A stretch of 30,755 nt of DNA from Apostichopus leukothele (taxonomy: Eukaryota > Echinodermata > Holothuroidea > Aspidochirotida > Stichopodidae). Shown one piece after another: positions 1 to 11,294 of the stretch. The stretch spans positions 1,584,941-1,615,695 of the forward strand of contig JAAAKB020000023.1 in the NCBI GenBank assembly GCA_010014835.2, given 5' to 3'. Every line of letters starts with the position of its first letter. Positions within the stretch are counted from its first letter, which is position 1. Position numbers and translations under genes: made by a program. Under the pieces are notes generated by a model that did no database searches, had not been told where the DNA came from, and worked only from the letters and a program-made list of their open reading frames with translations.

Positions 1-711
1 TTTAGAAATAGGGTTAGAATGGTTTGTTGGGACTCCGAACCTATTGGAACATCGGTATCGGTGTGTTTGGAGGAATTTACAGTTTTCTAGCTATGAGACT
101 TTTCGCATAGAGGACTTTGGTTAAGGTGACTCTAAAAGCCATATATAGTGAGTGTACTTTAGAAGCCTAAAAGACAAAGGTTGGGGAATCATTGCAAGTT
201 TAATATGCTGGTGTTGGTGCATCATTAGTGTCAAAGGTCATCAGTGTTGGCCCCAAGTCTTTGGCTGACTATAAATTGCTGGTAACACAAAAAAAAACAG
301 ACTGGGATCCTCCTAGCATTCTCAAATGTGAACAAGACTATAGGTCTTATCAGGGACTGACATTTATTTTCCACAGGGTATTATGAGATACATTAATACA
401 TTACATTATACATTAATATTAATATACATTAATTTGAAGATGTATTATAAAGTCAGTTAGTTTTCCCTACACTATTCTGTTTGCATGATATCATAGTTTC
501 ATTTGAACCTTCATTACACTGAAAAAACAATGCGTAAGCTAAGCTGTAGGTAAAAATGATGTTTATAGCTCCATCATTTGCACATGTATGCCACCTCTTT
601 GTAAAGAAATTTAATAAAAAAATTAAGCACTACCTGCATTTCTGTGCTTATTCAAGTCTTGTAATCTTAAATTGTATACAGTATGTGGATGAACATACCA
701 AAGAAAAAAAG

Positions 712-742
<31 letters not shown>

Positions 743-1561
743 AATAAAAAAGAAAAAAAAAGAAAGGTGTCTGCTGCCTGTATGGCAAAGGACAGGACAC
801 GTTTTTTTTCTTGTTTAGGTGAGTTTCTCACTCTTAAAATGATTTCTATCACTTAATGTATTAATGTTGATGAATTAATAGGGGTTTATTTCTACTACAG
901 TGCTCCCAATCATATGTGGAAATGAATCATCTTTGATGGATGTATTTTATTTAGACTTGGCAATTTTCACCCTGTTGAAGTGACTTTTACCATTTTTATT
1001 TTATTATATCCTTGGGTACTAATAAGTTTACTGCATTTTAAAGCATTCTCTACCGAAGCGGGAAATCCATGGTATGAAAAGATCGAGCCTACACAATGCT
1101 TGTATACGCTGGGTTTATAGTTACTCTCAGGAATTTCCAAATAACTTGAAATCCTATCTAATTGTAAATTAGTTATTGATATTAAGTCTCCATTCAACAA
1201 TAGTTTATATTTCTCTGTTTTCCTTAGTCTTTTTCTTGCTTATAAGCCTTTCCTTCTGTCTTTTTCTTCTGGTTTGAGTAATTCTCTTGCGGTCACTAAA
1301 TTTGATAAACGACCTTTGTTTTTCTCTTGGTGTCCATCATTGTGCACTTTTTGTATATATACCAGACACCTGCATTGACTGCTGTGTACATACATGTATG
1401 TCAGCAAATAAATTTGAAGTGAAAATTGAATTATTTTTCAAAAGTGAAGAATGTTCAACGTAATTGTCAGAGTCTGACATCTGACAGGGAACGTCGATTC
1501 ATTTCTACGACCAGCTCGATGAAAACTCTCGGAAAAAAATTCCCACAAGGTGTAGAGAGAG
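1..1561. other. No gene supported
   Basis: AT-rich sequence with an ACATTAAT-type simple repeat (about 386-432) and the A-rich repeat. The minus-strand ORF at 967-1200 (77 codons) lacks splice or family support. Confidence 0.5.
700..766. repeat. A-rich G-punctuated simple repeat
   Basis: Runs of seven to ten A separated by single G (GAAAAAAAA)n. It produces lysine-rich or phenylalanine-rich chance ORFs. Confidence 0.85.
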
Positions 1562-1900
1562 GGCGCCGTGGTCAAATGGCTATAAAGGCAAATGGACTTG
1601 CGATCTAAGGATATTTATCTTTGCATGTGTGAGTACCGGCCAACTCATCATTTACGTTGTGTCCCCGGGCAAGGCACGTAAACCTCCACTGCCTAGACTC
1701 TTTACCCAGGTGTATAAATTGGGACTTGCGAGGTAACTTATAAAATTATGTAGTTGCAGGCACAACTGGGTTTGTAGCTGCACCCCGTGGGAAGTCCCCC
1801 AGGGTGGGGGACATGTGGATGTGGCACACTGTAGTGTCCTGTCCTGTGACTGTACTCTTGAAATGTGCACATGTGAGTGTGCGGGTGTGACGAATAAAGT
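1562..1900 (+). mobile_element. tRNA-derived SINE, degenerate copy
   Basis: The head is tRNA-like (GTGGTCAAATGGCTA, then GGACTTGCGATCTAAGG), but box B is degraded. The body has the conserved core CCCCGGGCAAGGCAC...TACCCAGGTGTATAAATTGGGACTTGCGAGG. The same core appears in the better preserved element at 5941-6262. The 3' boundary is unclear. Confidence 0.6.
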
Positions 1901-2983
1901 TACCGATGACCTGGGGTCAAAGTTTGTGCTTAAACGTCGTGCGAGAAATAAGGCCTTGCCTTGATACGAGACTGTTAACCTTGAAACTTTAACTGTTTGC
2001 GAAATTATTGTCATGTTCTGGCCAATATACCAAGGGGATTTGGGTAACCGTTCTTAAAAGTCCATGAGACAGAATGTTTCCAACAAGTTTTACAGTTTTG
2101 ACCTAGATATGTAAAAACAATATTTAGCAACATACCAGCAGAGGTGTATTACAGATCTTAATCTATCTTCCATCAAGATAAAATCATAATAAATAGCTGA
2201 ACATTTGGTTTACTCTGTATTAGTACTGATACATTCAAGAGGTGCAACCCCTCCCCTTCCCCCCTCCCTAGTGAACAGAATATTCCAAAAATTCTAGCGT
2301 AAATACTTTCATATACGATGTATGTATATGTGGTACAACCTAAACAGTAACAAATTCTTGAACATTTGTTTCAAATTTGAAAAACCATCTAAACAACCTC
2401 CATTTTACCAAAATGTTCACCCCCCTCAGGCTCCCCCCATTTAGAACTCAATTTCCACTTGAGGAGATGACATCTTAACCTCCCCTAGTACAAAAAAAGG
2501 GGTTAATCCCCCCTTTGCCCTAATCGGCAATGCACTCCTGCCCCCAATCCTTATAGCATGCTACAAGTACTGTAGTATGAAAATAATGTCCTTCTTCAGA
2601 GGTATGCATAATAGACCACTTAAGAAGCCTAAGATACCCTTCATCTCAAGAAGAATCATATCATATCATATTGTTCAAATCTTGAATATTACAGATATTG
2701 AAGTATGTCAAGATTTCTGACCCCAGAGCTAGGTTTTAGTATACCCATAGATAGATCTTTTTGGTCATTTGCCAGTTTTAGCAATTCTCAGAACATACAT
2801 GCAATTAGTTTTGAACCTGGACAAGAAAAGACAAAGAAAAGAAGATATTGATGCGAAAAAGACATCGCTTGCGGGAGCTGAAAAAGATATTAGTTTTTTC
2901 ATTCAAAACGCTAATCACACCTTTGAGGCTGCATAAAGAACAAATCTAAAATCGTAATATATTCCGAGGGGTTCTAACGAAAG

Positions 2984-3190
2984 GTATAAAAACACCGCTA
3001 AAAATATACTCATTTGTACCGTCGATGTTTTAAGACGTCTCGACTTCCTTACGCGGCTCTGACGAATGAAAGATTCGCCACAGCTCGAAGAAGAAGATAT
3101 AATAGTGCCAACTCTTTTCCCAAAAGCATTTTCTTCTAATCAACACATTTATGATCTGTTAATAATGACTTTTCTGTCGCCATGGTGACA
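2984..3190 (+). promoter_or_regulatory. Weak promoter candidate with TATA and X-box
   Basis: TATAAAAA (near 2985) is followed by a CpG-containing stretch of about 100 bp (3020-3095). An exact X-box, GTCGCCATGGTGAC, lies at 3176-3189. An acceptor-like TTCTCCATTTCGTAG lies near 3273. No coding exon follows that I can support. Confidence 0.25.
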
Positions 3191-3424
3191 ATCTGGGTGA
3201 ATCCATGAGGGAGTCGTCTAATCTAGTCTCCCCTGTGCTGTACTAACTGACATGTATTTTCTCCATTTCGTAGAGCTTAATTTAGCCTTTGCCTGTGCAT
3301 TGGGTGGTGTATCAGGAGAGAGATTTGCATTTTTGTCTCATCAGCTGTCGTTAATCATGCATTTTCTTCCTTTGATTTGTACCCAGAGGCTGACTATAGA
3401 AGTGATGAAAATTTTTAATCTGGT

Positions 3425-3473
3425 TGGGAAGGGAGGAAGGGGGGGGTGGGAGGATGGTGGTAGAGGGGTGTGG
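3425..3473 (+). repeat. G-rich tract with quadruplex potential
   Basis: Several G3+ runs (GGGAAGGGAGGAAGGGGGGGG, broken by short loops, then GTGGGAGG) meet the usual G-quadruplex pattern. Other G/C runs occur at 3603-3618, 4262-4281, 5307-5323 and 18678-18691. Confidence 0.5.
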
Positions 3474-4383
3474 AGGACAAGGAAGAACAAAGAATTGTTA
3501 CTTTTAGTTGAGCTGAGAAGCAGATTGTAGAAGTGTGATGATTTTAGTTTTGTCTTAGTTTTCCTTTTTCTCTTTGCTTGCAATAAGTTTGTCATAAGGT
3601 CAGGGGGGGGGGGTGGGGCTGAGTGTCCACTATTTATAAACGTCATTCTGTACCCTTGAATTTAACCTGGAGAGATCTAGAACCAGGTTAAGACCAGAAT
3701 CTACCTAAAAAGAAGACTATATAATTTGCATTGTGTTTTTGTACAAACCGTGTTGAGAGTTGCCAGATTCTGTGGGTATACAGTAGCATACATGAATGTA
3801 ACAAGGAAGATTTAGTGCCTGAAAACATGGTATATATCTATATATATATATGTCAAATTCATCCAGAAAATCTAAAACTAAGAAGGATGAAATTCAGCTG
3901 TATATATATGTTCAAGCAATATTTAAATAATGAAACATGAGAGGTGCAAAATCTTTCGGTATTGGAGTAAATGATATTTGAACTTGCCAATTTGAGGAGC
4001 ATTTAACTCAAGTGAAGCAACATGCAATGCAAATATATAAAGACACATGTTTGAGATGGGTAGGTGGTGGGGGAAGGAAGGGTTTTCTTAATAGGTGTTG
4101 GTCCAAATTGTTCAGTGGTGCTTAAATTACCCCCTGTGATGGCACCATGTCATTGTAACAAAAATCATTACTGTGAAAATTATTGAGGACACAGTCCCCC
4201 TCACACCCAACATTTGGAACAATACAGAATATTCCTTTATATGCAGCTATCGTTCAGATACTCCCCACCCCCCCCCACCCCATCTCAGGTTTAGAAAAAT
4301 TTATATGGTCTAGTTATGCAACCGTCAAAGTAAACGTCTAATGGTAGTAAATTCACCCACAACTGATTGTGGGTACAAGGCTG

Positions 4384-5240
4384 GGAATTAGACCGTAAAG
4401 ATGAACATTGTTTGATTCGGTTTAAATTTAAAAACCTGTTCTGTAAAAGCCAGGATGGTTGGGATTTAAAATTTACTTCATTTGATCGGTTTTAAATTAA
4501 AACACCTGTTCTGTATTTAACCCGGGATGTTCGGGATTTAGACCGTAAGATTTGCCTTTCTTGATGCGGTTTAAATTTAAACACCTGTTCTGTATTTAAC
4601 CCGGGATGGTCCTGATTTAGACCGTAAGATTTCCTTTGTTTGATGAGGTTTAATTTAAACACCTGTTCCGTATTTAACCCGGGATGGTCAGGATTTAGAC
4701 CGTAATGTTTACCTCGTTTGATGCGGTTTAAACCTGGGGTAGTTGGGATTTAAACCAGAAGATTTACTTTGTTTGATTCGGTTTAAACTTGGGATGGTTG
4801 GGATTTAGACTGTAAAATTTACTTCCTTCGATGTGGTTTAAATTTAAACACCTGTTCTGTATTTAAGCCGGGATGGTTGGAAATTAGACCATAAGATTTA
4901 CATTGTTTGATTGGGTTTCAATTTAAACACCTGTTCTGTAAAAGCCAGGATGGTTGGGATGTCAGATTTACCTCGTTTGATAGGGTTAAAATTTAAACAC
5001 CTGTTTTGTATTAAACCCGGGACGGTCAGGATTTGTACTGAAAGATTTACCTCGTTTGATGCGGTTTAAACCTGGGATGATTGGGATTTAAACCGTAAGA
5101 TTTACTTTGTTTGATGCGGTTTAAATTTAAACATCCTAAATTGTTGGGATTTAGATGGGTGCGTACGATCCACCTTGCTCATTCACTGGGCCAGGCTTTA
5201 AATTTGAACACCAGTTCTGTGTTTTGCCCTGCACAGATGG
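4384..5240. repeat. Tandem array with 78-bp and 54-bp units
   Basis: About twelve units begin GGGATTTAGACCGTAAGATT and contain TTTGATGCGGTTTAAA. Long units also carry TTTAAACACCTGTTCTGTAT before CCCGGGATGGTT. Short units (near 4691, 4745 and 5029) lack that inner segment. The last copies, after 5146, decay. Incidental ORFs here are not genes. Confidence 0.85.
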
Positions 5241-5940
5241 AACGATTTGCCACCTCACATTACGCTTACATGAGAAGAGCTAATATCAGCCATTATAGTA
5301 CCTGTAGGGAGGGGGGGGGGGAGGACCTTGTGAAAAATTTTACTAATTCATTAATATCTTAATAATCAGGTGAATATATAAAGGCTGCTACTTTATAATT
5401 TTGCAAGGTAATTTCCCTTTTTTTTTATAAATTTGTACATCAAGTTCAAGAACTTCCTCTGAGTTGTACTTTCATGATTTTGTACTTTTTGGTTGTATGA
5501 CAATAACATAAAAAAAAACACCAAAACAAAAAAGACCCGGGAAATACAGTTAAGGCGTCATGCTTCATTTGCTCTATATCCAATTTCCTGATCTAGAGCT
5601 TTAGAAAGAAAAAGATATATATCCTCCAGAAAATATCTCTCACACTCAAAATTGGCAAATAAATTTCCATGAAATTGTGGTTAATTCGAGCAATTCATCA
5701 TTCATTTTGCCTAAGGACTTCAGGAAGTATATTAAATTTATTTGATGAATTGGCAATTGGAAATGATCAAAATGAACTTTACCATTTTATTTATATATGC
5801 CGATTATTGGAAATAATTGCCCAAGGCTTTTTGTAATGATTCATAGATGTCCTCCTGTAGTACATGAGAGCAGAGATTAATTAGCAGAGTACAAAATCTG
5901 TCCGAGACGATTTGTAGTATATATCTCAATTTTCCATATA

Positions 5941-6262
5941 TAATATTAATAATAATAATATTTAGGATTATAAAGCGCAGACCTATCCACTGATAACGGG
6001 GCTCAAGGCGCATCACAACATTACCCTGGTCAACGATAACCTGTCAAACATAGAGACAATCCCTCCACATGGCAGCAGCTAAACAGCACCCAACTGACAG
6101 TTTATCTCACAGGTCCCCATTTATACACCTGGGTGAAGAGAGGCAACTGAGATAAAGTGCTTTGCCCAAAGACACAACATAATGATCTAGCCAGGACTCG
6201 AACCTGCAAGCCTTAGATCAAAAGTCCACTGCCTAAAACCACAATGCTTTCACACATGGTAT
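5941..6262 (-). mobile_element. tRNA-derived SINE, nearly full length
   Basis: On the minus strand a tRNA-like head contains GGACTTTTGATCTAAGG and an intact box B (GGTTCGAGTCC, about 6193-6207). It is followed by the body core CACCCAGGTGTATAAATGGG. It ends in GCGCTTTATAATCC and an ATT/AAT-rich tail at 5941-5962. The arrangement of head, body and simple-repeat tail is that of a SINE mobilised by a LINE. Confidence 0.78.
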
Positions 6263-6471
6263 GTAGCAATTATTATGAAACTTTAGTAACTGTTTGTAGC
6301 TCATACAAGTTTTAAAACCCTTATTTGGATTGTGTGTGTACAAAAGCTGTTCTTGATCTTCGGATTGTGTAATTTGACCGTATTTTCTACACATACGTAT
6401 TTTGAAATGTGACACCAGATAAATTATTCGCACCCATGTGTAAATTCTTCCACTATAGAGATATATATGAA

Positions 6472-6490
6472 CGGACGGACGGACGGATGG
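6472..6490. repeat. ACGG microsatellite
   Basis: About four ACGG units followed by a variant ATGG. Confidence 0.7.
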
Positions 6491-6746
6491 AGGAATATAA
6501 ATATTGTTTTCCGCCAAACCCTTCCACCTGTGTCGTTGATCTCCATGTAAAGCTTAGCAAAACTCATTTTCATAAAACCTGTCAAAAGTTTTCTCTTTCT
6601 CATCCCTCGATAATAGTTTCAACGTCTTCTTCTCGAGTCACACGGCGACTCGTCCCGTCCTAGTTTGATCATTTTTTCCGCAGCGTCTGGTAAAAGAAGT
6701 CTGAGTCGAATACATGTAACCTTGCAATAAAAAATTACAGAACTCA

Positions 6747-6808
6747 GAAAAATTAAAAGAAAAAATGATTTGAAAGGTCTTTCAAATCATTTTTTCTTTT
6801 AATTTTTC
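6747..6808. repeat. Perfect 62-bp palindrome (30-bp arms, 2-bp centre)
   Basis: The left arm (6747-6776, ending ATGATTTGAAAG) and right arm (6779-6808, starting CTTTCAAATCAT) are exact reverse complements around GT. The arms are AT-rich with an A-rich stretch. The loop is too small for a microRNA precursor. Confidence 0.9.
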
Positions 6809-7345
6809 GTCTCTTTTCTTGTCATGCTAAAATTTCTGGAGTGGTTCGAGGAATATTAACAGACATTAACATTACTCAACCTGTGATTTATAAATACCTT
6901 GTCAGTGCGAACTGCAAATGTATGTTAAGTTTTGACCTGCCTTCATGTTCTGAAAGCGATTTATGATACCGGATAAAAGAAAACGAATAAAGAAAAAATT
7001 AAAGTGCATATCTTTCATTGATTTGACCAGCGTTATAATGGTATTTCAAAACCATGGCTGTATAATAATATCAATTTTGACAATAAGGGATTATTACCTT
7101 TTAATGTCAAGGAACAAAGTGTCGATTTCTGTTCTCCGTGAAGATCGAACACTCGATCAAGTTCAGATATGAGTCTCATCTGGAAAAATCTGTCAGAAAA
7201 GTCGTATCAAGTTTGGTTTGTGAGGTCATGGCAAGGACAAATACTGTTTATGCTATAAACAAGGACACATTGTGACTTCTCTGGAGCTAATTAGTACAGT
7301 TTGATTTATATCACTTTTTCTTGTTTATTATTATTTGTGCTTTAA

Positions 7346-7702
7346 AGGGAGTGCAGACTCACGCACAAAGAAACGTCTCATGCCGGTAATCTGACCTAGT
7401 TTCGAATGAGGTGTAACAGAAGTGTTAGAAACCACCATCGATCCCAGAAAATTCACACACTGCTTGCTACCATCGGTAATTAGACACTAGTGTACAGTCA
7501 ATACATACAGCTACGGTCAATAACCACAACACAGTGTACATAGCAGCGTGGACATCTCAGGTCTAGATAAAAGATTACAAGGTATCACGTTTCATTACTG
7601 TCTGCATTTTGTAGCAACAAGAAGAAAACTTCACTTGCAAGAAAAGGAAAAGTTAACTTTCTCAGAGGGCGGCACGCGGGTTGGGGCGAGTCTTCAATGC
7701 CT
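7346..7702. mobile_element. MITE with TTAA target duplication, complete copy
   Basis: The element is 357 bp, flanked by TTAA on both sides (7342-7345 and 7703-7706). Imperfect terminal inverted repeats read AGGGAGTGCAGACTCACGC at the left and AGGCATTGAAGACTCGC from the right. It has no ORF of note, so it is non-autonomous. TTAA duplication suggests mobilisation by a piggyBac-type transposase (inference). Bases up to 7611 match the copy at 17252-17516. Confidence 0.72.
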
Positions 7703-7706
7703 TTAA

Positions 7707-10700
7707 GTGCAAATGTCTTTTCAGTTTAATTTGTTAAGACACAATGCAATTAACATTATGCCTACTAACTGAAGACATTAGAGTCTTATTGTAATTATTC
7801 ATACAGCTTGAATGGTTTACAGAACTGACAGGAGAGTCATTACTCTGATTATAATCATACATTGTGTATTCTCAAACTGAAACACTTGTAATGAGTACTA
7901 CTGTGATTAGTAATAGTGAATATTTCAGAAGCAAGTGATGTGAAATAGGTACGACTTAAACAAAATGTTTGAATCCACTTGTGTTTTCAATGAAACAAGA
8001 AGATTAAATTTCTGTATCACTTCAAACAATGTCCTAGACAGTGTGTGATATTTATGGCTCCCTGTCAATGGTTTTCCAGCTCAGTGCAGACACTTGCTGT
8101 TATTTACACAATGTCCCAAGGATGAATAAATCAAGTTTGGTCTGTAATGTTCAAAAAGGAACTAAGATGATCCAGCATTGAGATGATACAAGACAAAGAA
8201 CATACTAACATGGCCACCAGACTAGTGTTTATTTGTAGACACAGGAAAATACCATTTCTAGCCTATAAATTGTAAACTAGGCCTATGAAACGTACTGGTT
8301 TGTATCGGGAATTTGCTTCAAATGGAGGATAAACAAATGGATGTTTGAAAGCGCATCAAATATCTTTTCCTCTAATGTTACTAACCTTTTGGCTCTCTCA
8401 AATTAATATTTTCTGGAAAGAATTTTTACTCCTTTTTTATGAATATCATATTTTGACAAAAACATTCTTATTGCTAACATTTAAAAGTAAAGCAGAGCAA
8501 AAGCTATTGTGTTAGTTTCCATTTCACAATGGCTGAATATAAGCAACTAAAGTCACACATGAAACAATGTAAAATGCAACTTTGTCAGGGAAATAAAAAA
8601 ATATAAAAAAAGTTTTTGGAGCAGCAATTTTTATTGCAAATTTCTTTCCATTCCTTTTGAAGCAGTATTTGATTCCTTGGGATGCAATCCAAGCAATATG
8701 GTTCTGTAACATGCAATATTTATATTAATGCACAGTTAGAGCACACAATGCAGTCTTTGCTGATGCAAATACAAGTCTAAGCAGCCAGCAAATCTCTGAA
8801 CAGTAATGCAAGCAATTACAATATTTCACGGCGACAAGAAAGCACATACCACTCCTTGTTTTCTGAATATTTTTGTAATTTCATAAGGTTCTGATATAAT
8901 GTCAGATAAACAACAGTTTATCATAGGTTTCTTCATGCATGCAACACTCAACACATAATTGTTCAACATTAAGTGCACTTCCATCCCTCCTTACCTTCCT
9001 CCCAGGAAATTTATTTAAATTTTGGACCACTTCTCATCCCTAACTTAGGACATGTATCAAAGCACCTGTCAGTATATTATAAATCTTCTTATTTAAATGT
9101 AGCCTACAGTTTGTTGATTACTTAGGATGTAAAGTATTCACAAAGCTCTGTACAACACACCGGAACACAAACTTCCTATTGCAAGCCATTACCTTGCCTC
9201 TACGATTGGTATGTACAGTGTGCAGATGGCCCATATCAACTGCATTCATAATCCATTTATGTAAAATAAACAATCACTTTATCATGCAGTAATTCTTCCT
9301 GTTCAACTGAATGTTATGACTTGGTATTAGAAAAAAATCAACAAGTTATTCCATATGACATAACATTTTATGTGCAGCATGTGATGTGAACAATAAAATA
9401 CATTATCAAAACACACATTGATACAAGCATGCTACACGATGATATGATTTAGTACTTACATGTCATGAATATTCATGATTCAATGGTTGAATCAAACATG
9501 GCATCTGGGGTGACATCTACACTGCTGTACTGTGGCAAGGATGTAAGATGCTTTTTTGGAGGAAGTTTGCAAGAGGCAAGCAAAATGCATAGATAGAGTG
9601 ATTACAATGGTTAGTGCAGGCCAGAGACCAGGCAGATGGAGGGATACACCTAATTACCTTTACAACATGACATTAAGTCATTTACATTTGCCACCAATGA
9701 GTTTTTATGTCTTTCAAGTGACTATTCAATACTACGACAGTTGCTTCCAGTAAGTAAATGTATCAATTATTAAATCAAGTTATATGACACTAATATTCAA
9801 GGGAGCAACTTGCTCCTGGCTTCCCCGGTTCACCACTTCTCATGAACTCATAACCCAATACTTCTCTGTCACAAAACATAACCATATTCTCAAATTCCTC
9901 CTTATTACTTTCATGTCAAATTAAACCACCAAAATTTGCAATATTAAAAAAACATTGCTACTGTTCATCCTAATTGGCTGTAACATCAACTGCCAAACTT
10001 GTGATACTTCACTTGAGGTCACACTGTCATGATCACATGGTTTACAGTCTCAGTTTAAGGGAACTGGGCTTGAGAGTGGATTAAGTTGTTTTAACGTAAC
10101 TTAAGGAAGCTATAGCTAAGGTGCAGAGAAAATGATAGAAACATGATGACCCATGAAAGAAAAAGCTTCAATGGTAGATATTGGATGACTGACATGGTAA
10201 ACATGAAGATCCTAAGTCCTAAAAGTAAATGTTGAAAGAAATATTGGTTCTTGTGAGTTCTGTCAATTGAACATTAAGAACCGCTTGATTGAAACATTTC
10301 AGATGGTTTCCTTTCTAGTTCAGAATTTACTTTTGACTCTATTAATATTTTTTCTACCACAAAGAAGCAGTAGTTATAACTGGTTCCATTGATAAACTTA
10401 GTTAGTTGAAAATAAATTTCTAAACCAACGAAATGGAAGCTAAATAATCCAATTGTCTACATCTCATGCTTCAAATATATTATCTAAATGAAAAGGCATG
10501 AAAATAGTTGAAACTGTAGATCATACATCTCTAAAATGGCAATGGTATTAATTTCAAAGAAATGACAAATATGATGCATGTGTGTACCTAGAATACAGTG
10601 TACAGCTAGGCTTATATCTTTCATATGGCTAATATGTTAGGCAAAAAAACCATCTGGATGGAGAAAGCATTCACATGATCCAATCACCAAATACCTTACA

Positions 10701-11184
10701 TATGAAACATAACTTTACCAGATGTTAGTACTTTTTTAATAGGGAATTCAATCTCTCATTTTACTGGGAAATAACTGTCTGAACAAAAATGTGTTGATGA
10801 AGAAATACTCTGGATACATTCTCTAAGTACTTGAGGTAAATAAATGGAAGGAGAGTTTTGCAACCTATGTCACATTGACTTTCTTGTACTTATGAAAGCC
10901 ACTATATTTATTTCTATTACAATTAAGAACTTACTTAATATCCTAGTCCACTTTACATTGTTATCTGTTTAATGATCAACAAAATCTTTGCAAGAGAACA
11001 TTTGTATATTTACATGCAATGAAATCAAACAGACCGCTTTCCCAATACAGCATGTTATGAACCCAATGTAACTTGCTGAAAGAATGTAATGATTGATCAT
11101 TGAAAATGGTGAATATTTTATACCAAAAACAAGAAATATTTAAATTCTTTACAAACAAAACAGGCCTTAGAAATAAATAGTTAC
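7707..11184. other. No gene recognised; may hold downstream exons or intron of the minus-strand gene
   Basis: This is AT-rich unique sequence. Because exon e ends in phase 0 without a stop, further exons must lie to the left, but none is convincing. A 16-bp palindrome TCATGAATATTCATGA occurs at 9463-9478. Confidence 0.45.
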
Positions 11185-11294
11185 CTCTGAAGGTTCTGAT
11201 ACATCAGAATCTATGCTCTCATTCTCTGGTCTCTCCAATCCATTTTCATTTTCATCTGTCTCCGAGTTTCCTCCTCTGTTCTCAATCAAATCAC
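11185..11294 (-). CDS. Coding exon e of the minus-strand gene (110 nt, acidic segment)
   Basis: The acceptor CACTTGTTTCTTGAAATCAG|GTGATT and donor CCTTCAGAG|GTAACT are both near consensus. The exon enters in phase 1 and leaves in phase 0. It encodes 36 residues after the shared Ser codon: DLIENRGGNSETDENENG, then LERPENESIDSDVSEPSE. With 13 acidic residues and many Ser/Asn it is probably a flexible linker or tail with potential CK2-type phosphorylation sites (SDVSE). The next exon to the left was not located. Confidence 0.72.

Larger units (their letters stand above)
1901..4383. other. No gene supported
   Basis: It contains a pyrimidine/C-rich patch (2250-2275 and 2420-2530), the weak promoter candidate near 3 kb, G-rich tracts and a TA run at 3831-3852. 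Confidence 0.5.
5241..7345. other. No gene supported outside SINE and palindrome
   Basis: Beyond the SINE, ACGG repeat and palindrome, only AT-rich unique sequence is seen. Confidence 0.5.

Noticed and set aside
967-1200. 77-codon minus-strand ORF
   Set aside because: The sequence is not strongly biased, and no convincing splice sites or known family were found.
1652-2014. 120-codon minus-strand ORF
   Set aside because: It is antisense to a SINE; the open frame follows from the repeat.
6747-6808. MicroRNA precursor or terminator hairpin
   Set aside because: The two-base centre cannot form a loop and the arms are perfectly matched, unlike animal miRNA precursors.
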